From positions 1,178,001 through 1,242,000 of the forward strand of contig NZ_CP012382.1 of the NCBI RefSeq assembly GCF_001267885.1: 64,000 nucleotides of DNA, read 5' to 3'. This document shows positions 57,750-64,000 of the stretch, one piece after another. Positions within the stretch are counted from its first letter, which is position 1, and every line of letters begins with the position of its first letter. The position numbers and the translations under genes were made by a program. The notes beneath the pieces were generated by a model. The model saw only the letters and a list, made by a program, of their open reading frames with translations, was not told where the DNA came from and did no database searches. Origin of the DNA: Streptomyces ambofaciens ATCC 23877. Lineage in GTDB: Bacteria > Actinomycetota > Actinomycetes > Streptomycetales > Streptomycetaceae.

Positions 57750-58712
57750 GTGAGTGTCCTCACCGTCGTCCTCGCCCTGTTCGCGGCGCTGTCCAACGCC
57801 GCGGCGTCGGTCCTGCAACGCCGGGCCGCGGCGCAGGACGAGGACCGCGCGGGCGCCGTTCACACGGTGGTGCGCTCACTGCTGCGACTGGTGCACGACC
57901 CGTACTGGGTGGGCGGCGCCGCGCTGCTCGCGCTGACGACGGTCCTTCAGGGGGCCGCGCTGGCGGTGGGCAGCCTGTCCGTCGTCCAGCCGCTGATGGC
58001 CACCGAGCTGCTGTTCACTCTGATGGTCGGCAGCGTCGTCTTCCACCGGCGTCCCGACCTGCGGACCTGGCTCGCCTTCGTGGCCCTGGCCGTGGGGCTC
58101 GCGCTGTTCCTCGGTGCCGCCAGCCCGTCCGCCGGTCAGGACACCGCCACCCCGGGGCGGTGGGGCTGGGCGGGCCTGGCGCTGTTCGTCGTGGTGACGG
58201 CCCTCGCCTCGGTCGGCAGCCTGGTGCGGGGCGCGCCGCGCGCCGCGCTGTTCGGGTCGGCGTCCGCGGTGGCGTTCGGCGGTACGGCGGCGCTGCTGAA
58301 GGAGGTCACCGGTCGCCTCCCCCAAGGGGTGGGCGCGATGCTGACCCAGTGGCCGCCGTACGCCACGGCGGTGGTCGGGGTCGTCAGCTTCCTGCTGCTG
58401 CAGAGCGCGCTGCGGGCGGGGACGCTCGCGGCGTCGCAGCCGGCGCTGACCCTCGGCGACGCGTTGACCAGTGTCGCCCTGGGCTGGGCGCTGTTCGGCG
58501 AGGAGATCGCCCTCGGGGTGCGGGTGGTGCCCGAGCTGGTCGGCGTGGCGCTGATCGGCCTCGGCAGCATCGGGCTGGCCCGGGCGCCGTCGGTCCACGG
58601 GGCGTGGGACACGCCGCCCGCGGCGCGGGACGGCCCTCGGGCGGACGGACGGAAACAGGAGCAGGGTCAGGGGCAGGAGCGGTACCGCGGTCGGGGCCGG
58701 CGGGGGGCGTGA
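57750..58712 (+). CDS. DMT superfamily transporter (EamA-like)
   Basis: A 320-residue membrane protein of about nine to ten helices: VLALFAALSNAAASVLQRRAA, WVGGAALLALTTVLQGAAL, VVQPLMATELLFTLMVGSVVFHRR, LAFVALAVGLALFLGA, then a similar second half, ending with a hydrophilic Gln/Arg-rich tail. Family members move small metabolites; the target could be a lipid-linked or sugar product here (inference). GTG 57750. The next gene begins 36 bp later (RBS inside the gap). Confidence 0.88.
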   Translation: MSVLTVVLALFAALSNAAASVLQRRAAAQDEDRAGAVHTVVRSLLRLVHDPYWVGGAALLALTTVLQGAALAVGSLSVVQPLMATELLFTLMVGSVVFHRRPDLRTWLAFVALAVGLALFLGAASPSAGQDTATPGRWGWAGLALFVVVTALASVGSLVRGAPRAALFGSASAVAFGGTAALLKEVTGRLPQGVGAMLTQWPPYATAVVGVVSFLLLQSALRAGTLAASQPALTLGDALTSVALGWALFGEEIALGVRVVPELVGVALIGLGSIGLARAPSVHGAWDTPPAARDGPRADGRKQEQGQGQERYRGRGRRGA

Positions 58713-58747
58713 CCGACACCGCGCGGCACCCGCTACAGGAGGCACAG

Positions 58748-59515
58748 ATGCGTCAGAGGCCGGCCCTCACACCGGCGGTGTACGTCGCCGCACCAGTCGC
58801 CTTCGCGCTGGCCCACATCGGCCCGGCCGCGACCTGGCTGCCGGGTTTTCGCCGGCGCGCGTTCCCGGGCCTGACCGGACAGGGCCGACCCGGTCACGTC
58901 GCGCTCACCTTCGACGACGGCCCCGATCCGGCGTCCACACCGCGTTTCCTCGACGTGCTGGACGAGCTCGGCGTGCGGGCGACGTTCTTCCTGCTCGGCG
59001 AGAACGTCGTACGTCACCCGGCGACGGCCCGCGAGCCGGCCCGGCGGGGACACGAACTCGCCGTGCACGGCTGGGCGCACGACCGCCCCTGGCTGCCGTC
59101 ACCGGCACGGGACGCGCGCGAGCTGCTGCGCGCCGTCCACGCGGTGGGAGAGGCCGCCGGACGCGCCCCGCTCTGGTACCGCCCGCCCTACGGCATCCTG
59201 ACCTCCGGACGCTGGGCCGCGGCACACCGGGCGGGACTGCGGCCGGTGCTGTGGACCGCGTGGGGGAAGGACTGGCGGCCGGACGCCACGCCCGCTTCGG
59301 TGCGGGCCACCGTCACGGCGGACCTGCGCGGGGGCGGCACGATCCTCCTCCACGACACCGACCACGCCTCCGCCCCCGGCAGCTGGCGTTCCGCCCTCGG
59401 TGCCCTCCCCGGCATCGTCCGTGACTGCCGGGAGGCGGGGCTGACGGTGGGACCGCTGGGGGAACACGAAGTGGGCCGACCGGACGGGCGACGCGCGCCG
59501 GCATCGGTCCGGTGA
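58748..59515 (+). CDS. Polysaccharide deacetylase (NodB-like)
   Basis: A 255-residue enzyme with an N-terminal hydrophobic segment (about 8-28) acting as anchor or signal. NodB motifs: VALTFDDGPDPAST with two metal/catalytic Asp, HELAVHGWAHDRPW where HxxxHP is changed to HGWAHD, WYRPPYGILT, and LLHDTDHAS with catalytic His. It removes N-acetyl groups from a glycan or lipid-linked amino sugar. AGGAGG is 5 nt before ATG 58748. Co-directional with the DMT transporter; probably one operon. Confidence 0.92.
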   Translation: MRQRPALTPAVYVAAPVAFALAHIGPAATWLPGFRRRAFPGLTGQGRPGHVALTFDDGPDPASTPRFLDVLDELGVRATFFLLGENVVRHPATAREPARRGHELAVHGWAHDRPWLPSPARDARELLRAVHAVGEAAGRAPLWYRPPYGILTSGRWAAAHRAGLRPVLWTAWGKDWRPDATPASVRATVTADLRGGGTILLHDTDHASAPGSWRSALGALPGIVRDCREAGLTVGPLGEHEVGRPDGRRAPASVR

Positions 59516-59834
59516 CGGCGGGGACGGCGGACGCCGCGGTCGCGCCGGAGACAGCAGACACGGCGGACACGGCGGACCCGGCACGGTGCCCGCCACCGGC
59601 GACGGCGGTCCCGCCGGGCAGCGCCCACCGACCGGACCCGCCGGACGGGACAACGGAAGGCCACGGTCCGACACCGGCCCGATGACGGCCCACACGGCAC
59701 GCAACCGCCGCCGGCGACAGCAGCCCGGCCATGCAGCCGACGTCGGAGACGGCCCACACGGCAGCCCGCCGACCGCCGGCGACGGCGGCCCCGCCGGTCG
59801 GACGCCACCGGGCGGGGCCGCCGGAGGGGAGTGG
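59516..59834. other. GC-rich intergenic stretch with imperfect repeats
   Basis: 319 bp between the converging deacetylase and XdhC genes. It holds loose repeats of ACCGGCGACGGCGGTCCCGCC-type sequence at about 59590 and 59770 that can form short GGCGG/CCGCC stems, which may serve as termination. No frame has convincing coding signs; long Arg/Pro-rich frames on both strands look like high-GC shadows. Confidence 0.6.
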
Positions 59835-60965
59835 TCAGGCGGCGGCACTCGTCAGGTCGCGGTGGATCGGGGCCGCCCCGCCCGTCAGGGGTACGCCCGT
59901 TCCGCCGCGCCGCATCGCGACGATCTCCGCCGCGATGGAGAGCGCGGTCTCCTCGGGCGTCCGGGCGCCGAGGTCCAGGCCGATCGGTGAGCGGAGCCGG
60001 GACAGCTCGCGCTCGGTCAGGCCCGCTGCGCGCAGCCGCCGGTCGCGGTCCTCGTGGGTGCGGCGCGAACCCATGGCACCGACGTACGCGACCGGCGTCC
60101 GCAGGGCCTCCGTCAGCAGCGGTACGTCGAACTTGGCGTCGTGGGTGAGGACGCACAGCACCGTGCGTTCGTCGGTCGGCGTGCTCCGCAGGTAGCGGTG
60201 CGGCCAGTCCACGACGACCTCGTCGGCCTCGGGGAAACGGGCCGCGGTGGCGAAGACGGGCCTGGCGTCGCACACGGTCACGTGGTGGCCGAGGAACTTG
60301 CCGGCCCGCACCAGCGCCGCGGCGAAGTCGACCGCCCCGAAGACGATCATGCGGGGCGGCGGCACCCTGGACTCGACGAGCAGCGTGAGTCCGCCGGGGC
60401 AGTGCGAGCCGTCCTCCGAGATGCCGACCGTGCCGGTGCGGCCGGCCTCCAGCAGGGCCCGGGCCTCGGCCACCGCCGTGCGGTCCAGGTCCGGATGGCC
60501 GCCGAGCCCTCCGTCGTACGAGCCGTCGGGGCGGACGAGCAGGGCCCGGCCCAGAATCCCGGACGGGCCCTCGACGACCCGGGCGAGGGCCGCGGTCGCG
60601 CCCCCGGCGACGGCCGACAGGGCCGCTCGCAGGACCTCCCGCTCGGGCGCGTCCGCGCCGACCGGCGTGACCAGCACGTCGATGACGCCACCACAGGTCA
60701 GTCCGACCGCGAAGGCGTCCTCGTCGCTGTAGCCGAACCGTTCCCGCACGGGCTCGCCGTTCCGCAGGGCCTCGGCGCACAGCTCGTACACCGCGCCCTC
60801 GACACAACCGCCGGAGACCGATCCGATCGCCGTGCCCCCGCTGTCGACGGCGAGGGCGGCGCCGGGACCACGCGGCGCGCTGCCGCCGACGGAGACGACC
60901 GTGGCGACGGCGAACTCCCGGCCCTCGGCGAGCCAGCCGTCCAGCTCGTCGGCGATGTCAAGCAT
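59835..60965 (-). CDS. xdhC: XdhC/CoxI family molybdenum-cofactor insertion protein
   Basis: A 376-residue protein. The N-terminal XdhC domain is VATVVSVGGSAPRGPGAALAVDSGGTAIGSVSGGCVEGAVY with the conserved Cys, then ERFGYSDEDAFAVGLTCGGVIDV with the second Cys. The C-terminal Rossmann-like part has MIVFGAVDFAAALVRAG and YVGAMGSRRTHEDRDRRLRAAG. It binds and sulphurates the cofactor and loads it into the dehydrogenase encoded just upstream. ATG 60965 is inside the end of that gene (8-bp overlap), so translation is coupled. Confidence 0.93.
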   Translation of the reverse strand: MLDIADELDGWLAEGREFAVATVVSVGGSAPRGPGAALAVDSGGTAIGSVSGGCVEGAVYELCAEALRNGEPVRERFGYSDEDAFAVGLTCGGVIDVLVTPVGADAPEREVLRAALSAVAGGATAALARVVEGPSGILGRALLVRPDGSYDGGLGGHPDLDRTAVAEARALLEAGRTGTVGISEDGSHCPGGLTLLVESRVPPPRMIVFGAVDFAAALVRAGKFLGHHVTVCDARPVFATAARFPEADEVVVDWPHRYLRSTPTDERTVLCVLTHDAKFDVPLLTEALRTPVAYVGAMGSRRTHEDRDRRLRAAGLTERELSRLRSPIGLDLGARTPEETALSIAAEIVAMRRGGTGVPLTGGAAPIHRDLTSAAA

Positions 60966-63108
60966 CGGCCGCTCCCCCGCCCTCGGGCGCCGCGGCCGAG
61001 AGCACACGGTCGGGCCGGATGGGAAGGTTCCGGTGGCGTACGCCGGTCGCGTGCCAGACCGCGTTGGCGACGGCCGCCGCCGCACCGACGATGCCGATCT
61101 CGCCGACGCCCTTGATACCGACCGGGTCGTCCGGATCGGGGTCGTCCACCCAGTCCGCCTCGACGTCCGGGACGTCGGCGTGCGTGGCGACGTGGTAGCC
61201 GGCGAGGTCGGGGCCGTAGAGGCCGCCGCTCGCCCGGTCCCGGACCGCCTCCTCGTGCAGGGCCATGGAGATGCCCCAGATCATCCCGCCGACGAGCTGG
61301 TTGCGGGCGGTGAGCGGGTTGACGATGCGGCCCGCCGCGAAGATGCCGAGCATCCGGCGCACCCGCACCTCACCGGTGGCGGTGTCCACGGCGACCTCGG
61401 CGAACTGCGCCCCGAAGGAGTGCCGTTCCTTCTGCGCGAGGGCCCCGAGGGCCTCGGTGGTGTCGGAGCGGACGGTGATGCCCTCGGGCGGGACGCTCGT
61501 GCCGAGGGCGAGCCGCTCGCGCAGTTCACCGGCCGCCGCGGTGATCGCCCACGCCCAGGACCGGGTCCCCATCGAGCCGCCCGCGATCATCGCCGGCCCG
61601 AAGTCGCTGTCCCCGATCCGCACCCGGACCCGCTCGGGCGCGACCTCCAGCGCGTCGGCGGCGACCAGGGTCAGGGCGGTACGGGCGCCGGTGCCGATGT
61701 CGGCGGCGGCGATCCGCACGGTGAAGGTGCCGTCGGCCTCCGCGGTCAGCAGGGCCGTGGAGGGACCGGCGCCCGCGCCGAAGGAGGCGGCGGCCGTGCC
61801 GGTGCCCAGCAGCCAGCGGCCCTCGCGGCGCACGCCGGGGCGCGGGTCGCGGTCCGCCCAGCCGAAGCGCCGGGCGCCCTCGTGGAAGCAGGCCGCGAGG
61901 TTGCGGCTGCTGAAGGGCAGGCCGGAGACCGGGCCGACGTCCGGCTCGTTGCGCAGGCGCAGCTCGATGGGGTCGACGCCGCAGCGTTCGGCGAGTTCGT
62001 CGAGCGCCACCTCGATCGCGAAGGAGCCCGGCGCCTCGCCCGGCGCCCGCATGAAGGTCGGGGACGGCACGTCGAGCCGTACGACGTGGTTGGCCGTACG
62101 GTGGGCCTCGGCGTCGTACATCACCCTGGCGACACCGGCGCCGGGCTCGACGAACTCGTAGACGGTCGACGTCTGGTTCAGGGAACGGTGCTCCAGGGCG
62201 CGCAGCCGGCCGTCGGCGTCGGCACCGAGCCGTACGCGCTGGGTGGTGGGGCTGCGGTAGCCGGCCAGCGAGAACATCTGACGCCTCGTCATCACCACCC
62301 GCACCGGTCGCTCCAGGAGGGTCGCCGCCATGACCGCGGACACCTGGTGGGCGCGCAGGCCCTTGCTGCCGAAGCCGCCGCCGATGTGCTCGGAGCGCAC
62401 CCGCACCGCGGACTCGTCGAGGGAGAACATCTTCGCCAGCTCGCCCTGGACCCAGGTGGTGCCCTGGTTGGAGTCGACCACCTCCAGCCGGCCGCCGTCC
62501 CACAGGGCCGTGGCCGCGTGCGGCTCCATCATGCTGTGGTGCTCTTCGGGAGTCGTGTACTCCTCGTCGACCACGACGGTGGAGGCGGCGAGCCCGGCCG
62601 CCAGGTCGCCCTTCTCGGTCTCCGCCGGCATGTGCCCCTCTGCCGGGTAGGCGTCGGGGTGGTCCGCGGTGAGCGCGGTGTCGTGCGGCTCCGTGTCGTA
62701 CGTGACGGCGAGGGCCTCGGCGGCCTCCCGCGCCTCCTCGGGCGTCTCGGCGACGACCAGGGCGACGGGCCAGCCCGCGTGCGGTACCCGCTCGTCCTGG
62801 AAGACGGCGGCGGTCGGGTCCGGCGGGATGCCCAGCATGCCGATGTAGTCGGTGTCGACGCGCGGGGCGTTGCCGTGGTGCAGGACGGTGAGGACGCCCG
62901 GCATGCCGAGGACGGCGTCGGTGTCGATGGAGCGGATGCGGCCGCGGGCGACGGTGGACAGCACCAGCCAGCCGTGCGCGAGGTCGGCGAAGGGGATCTC
63001 GCCGGCGTAGCGGGCCGCTCCGGTGACCTTGTCGCGGCCCTCCACGCGCGTGTGCGAGGTGCCGACGGCGCCCTTGACCGTCGTACGGCCGGTGGTGACG
63101 GTGGTCAT
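60958..63108 (-). CDS. Xanthine dehydrogenase-type molybdopterin-binding subunit
   Basis: A 716-residue large subunit of the xanthine oxidase family: GEIPFADLAHGWLVLSTVARGRI (N-terminal Ald_Xan_dh domain), EHHSMMEPHAATALWDGG, SEHIGGGFGSKGLRAHQVSAVMAATLL, FMRAPGEAPGSFAIEVALDELAE (catalytic region) and GVGEIGIVGAAAAVANAVWHAT near the C-terminus with the glutamate of EIG. The usual active-site Glu is thus present. It hydroxylates purines or aldehydes. 4-bp overlap with the FAD gene upstream and 8-bp with XdhC downstream. The [2Fe-2S] subunit must be beyond the window. Confidence 0.93.
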   Translation of the reverse strand: MTTVTTGRTTVKGAVGTSHTRVEGRDKVTGAARYAGEIPFADLAHGWLVLSTVARGRIRSIDTDAVLGMPGVLTVLHHGNAPRVDTDYIGMLGIPPDPTAAVFQDERVPHAGWPVALVVAETPEEAREAAEALAVTYDTEPHDTALTADHPDAYPAEGHMPAETEKGDLAAGLAASTVVVDEEYTTPEEHHSMMEPHAATALWDGGRLEVVDSNQGTTWVQGELAKMFSLDESAVRVRSEHIGGGFGSKGLRAHQVSAVMAATLLERPVRVVMTRRQMFSLAGYRSPTTQRVRLGADADGRLRALEHRSLNQTSTVYEFVEPGAGVARVMYDAEAHRTANHVVRLDVPSPTFMRAPGEAPGSFAIEVALDELAERCGVDPIELRLRNEPDVGPVSGLPFSSRNLAACFHEGARRFGWADRDPRPGVRREGRWLLGTGTAAASFGAGAGPSTALLTAEADGTFTVRIAAADIGTGARTALTLVAADALEVAPERVRVRIGDSDFGPAMIAGGSMGTRSWAWAITAAAGELRERLALGTSVPPEGITVRSDTTEALGALAQKERHSFGAQFAEVAVDTATGEVRVRRMLGIFAAGRIVNPLTARNQLVGGMIWGISMALHEEAVRDRASGGLYGPDLAGYHVATHADVPDVEADWVDDPDPDDPVGIKGVGEIGIVGAAAAVANAVWHATGVRHRNLPIRPDRVLSAAAPEGGGAADA

Positions 63109-64000
63109 CGGGCGGCCTCCTCGGTGAGTTCGGTCAGCACGGCCACCACGAGGTTGCGCATCAGGGTCACCTTGTATCCGTTGTCGGGCAGCGGCCTGGC
63201 GGCCGCGAGTTCGGCGTCCGCGGCGGCGGCGAAGGTCGCGCCGTCGGCCGGCGCGCCGATCAGCACGTCCTCGGCGGCGCGGGCCCGCCAGGGCCGGGAG
63301 GCGACCGCTCCGAGGGCCAGCCGTGCGTCGCGTACGACGCCGTCCTCGACGTCGAGCGCGGCGGCCACCGAGCCGATCGCGAAGGCGTACGAGGCGCGCT
63401 CGCGCACCTTGCGGTAGCGGGAGCGGGCGGCGACCGGGGCGGCCGGCAGGGTCACGCCGGTGATCAGCGCCCCGGGCGGCAGGGCGGTCTCGCGGTGCGG
63501 GGTGTCACCGACGGGGAGGTAGAAGTCGGCGAGCGGCGACTCGCCCGGCCCGTCGGGGGTCTCGTAGGAGACGACCGCGTCGAAGGCGGCGAGGGCCACG
63601 CCCATGTCCGAGGGGTGCACGGCCACGCAGTGGTCGGAGGCGCCGAGAATGGCGTGGTTGTGGTGCTCGCCGGTGACGGCGGGGCAACCGCTGCCCGGCA
63701 CGCGCTTGTTGCACGGCTTGCTCACGTCGGTGAAGTAGCCGCAGCGGGTGCGCTGGAGCAGGTTGCCGCCGACGGTGGCCATGTTGCGCAGCTGACCGGA
63801 GGCTCCGGCCAGCACCGCCTGGGTCAACGCCGGGTATCGGCGGCGCACTTCGAGGTGGGCGGCGAGGTCGCTGTTGGTGACGGTCGCGCCGATGCGCAGG
63901 CCGCCGTCGGCGGTCGGACCGATGCCGTCCAGGGGGAGGTCGCGGACGTCGACGAGCCGGGCGGGGCGCTCGACGCCGGTCTTCATCAGGTCGACGAGAT
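63105..64000 (-). CDS. FAD-binding subunit of the molybdenum dehydrogenase (5' end outside window)
   Basis: At least 298 residues; the frame stays open to base 64000 and reads LVDLMKTGVERPARLVDVRDL, which is the second part of the usual GGTNLVDLMK motif, so about 35-40 N-terminal residues are missing. Further on are LTQAVLAGASGQLRNMATVGGNLLQRTRCGYF (FAD and a Cys-bearing loop seen in 4-hydroxybenzoyl-CoA reductase-like YagS proteins) and KRVPGSGCPAVTGEHHNHAILG. The four-Cys pattern suggests an extra iron-sulphur site as in YagS/PaoB. Overlaps the large-subunit gene by 4 bp (ATGA). Confidence 0.92.
   Translation of the reverse strand, partial: LVDLMKTGVERPARLVDVRDLPLDGIGPTADGGLRIGATVTNSDLAAHLEVRRRYPALTQAVLAGASGQLRNMATVGGNLLQRTRCGYFTDVSKPCNKRVPGSGCPAVTGEHHNHAILGASDHCVAVHPSDMGVALAAFDAVVSYETPDGPGESPLADFYLPVGDTPHRETALPPGALITGVTLPAAPVAARSRYRKVRERASYAFAIGSVAAALDVEDGVVRDARLALGAVASRPWRARAAEDVLIGAPADGATFAAAADAELAAARPLPDNGYKVTLMRNLVVAVLTELTEEAAR

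Noticed and set aside
59516..59834. Small Gly/Pro/Arg-rich genes in the gap before XdhC
   Set aside because: No start with a ribosome site, and all frames on both strands stay open because of GC content.
60832..63417. Plus-strand open frame of about 860 codons opposite the molybdenum dehydrogenase genes
   Set aside because: Low-complexity Gly/Arg/Val composition; antisense to a certain operon.

Overview
The window is high-GC actinobacterial chromosome and reads as Streptomyces. Third codon positions are almost all G or C, GTG and TTG starts are common, many regulators are divergent from their targets, and families typical of the genus are present (DUF5134, DUF5997, DUF6421, mycothiol-dependent maleylpyruvate isomerase-like, deazaflavin-dependent nitroreductase-like). 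About 60 protein genes fill nearly all of it. I saw no rRNA, tRNA, CRISPR array, insertion sequence or prophage gene. Several family names (DUF6332, DUF6421, DUF6214, DUF6986, DUF5997) come from memory of Streptomyces annotation and were not searched.

Layout. 1-4.7 kb: tail of an MFS transporter, a mycothiol-type isomerase, a two-component system whose kinase has a repeat-built tail, and a TetR regulator. 4.7-4.9 kb: a regulatory array of nine 19-bp repeats between the TetR gene and an F420-type nitroreductase-like gene, which is followed convergently by a geranylgeranyl-reductase-family flavoprotein. 6.8-16.4 kb: M20 peptidase, kinase-Nudix fusion, ROK sugar kinase divergent from a LacI regulator across a perfect palindrome, aldolase-family protein, and etfB-etfA. 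16.6-23.5 kb: flavin reductase, thioredoxin with a damaged start, acyltransferase, transglutaminase, the operon DUF6421-SDR-threonine aldolase, and a glycerophosphodiesterase. 23.5-31.6 kb: GNAT, two VOC proteins, a MarR/FUSC efflux operon with its operator, membrane proteins, PAP2 phosphatase, and a TetR gene with a 21-bp palindrome in its promoter. 31.6-46.5 kb: secreted LVIVD and DUF305 proteins, ferredoxin reductase-like enzyme, ArsR/old yellow enzyme pair with twin operators, pectate lyase, PaaX/acyl-CoA dehydrogenase pair, beta-propeller protein, uracil-DNA glycosylase coupled to a BadF-type kinase, CbiX-like chelatase, lactonase. 46.6-59.5 kb: second FUSC protein, Lrp regulator, HAD phosphatase, a large secreted GH127 enzyme with a LamG domain set into its catalytic domain, DUF4142, a LysR effector domain without a helix-turn-helix divergent from DUF5997, then a block with a glycolipid-type glycosyltransferase, SDR, DMT transporter and NodB deacetylase. 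59.8-64 kb: xanthine dehydrogenase-type operon (FAD subunit, molybdopterin subunit, XdhC), cut by the window end.

How it works together. Most units are small metabolic modules, each with a local regulator and a readable operator: TetR/19-bp array, LacI/GACAACGTTGTC, MarR/ACAGGT-N5-ACCTGT, ArsR/TACGA-N6-TCGTA and PaaX/GCACGTACTGTACGTGC. Polymer scavenging recurs (pectate lyase, GH127, possibly the propeller and lactonase), as does redox chemistry (ETF, F420-type protein, OYE, ferredoxin reductase, xanthine dehydrogenase). At least seven genes appear to be read from leaderless mRNAs. The least explained pieces are the 19-bp array, the LysR-effector/DUF5997 pair and the glycolipid-type block.
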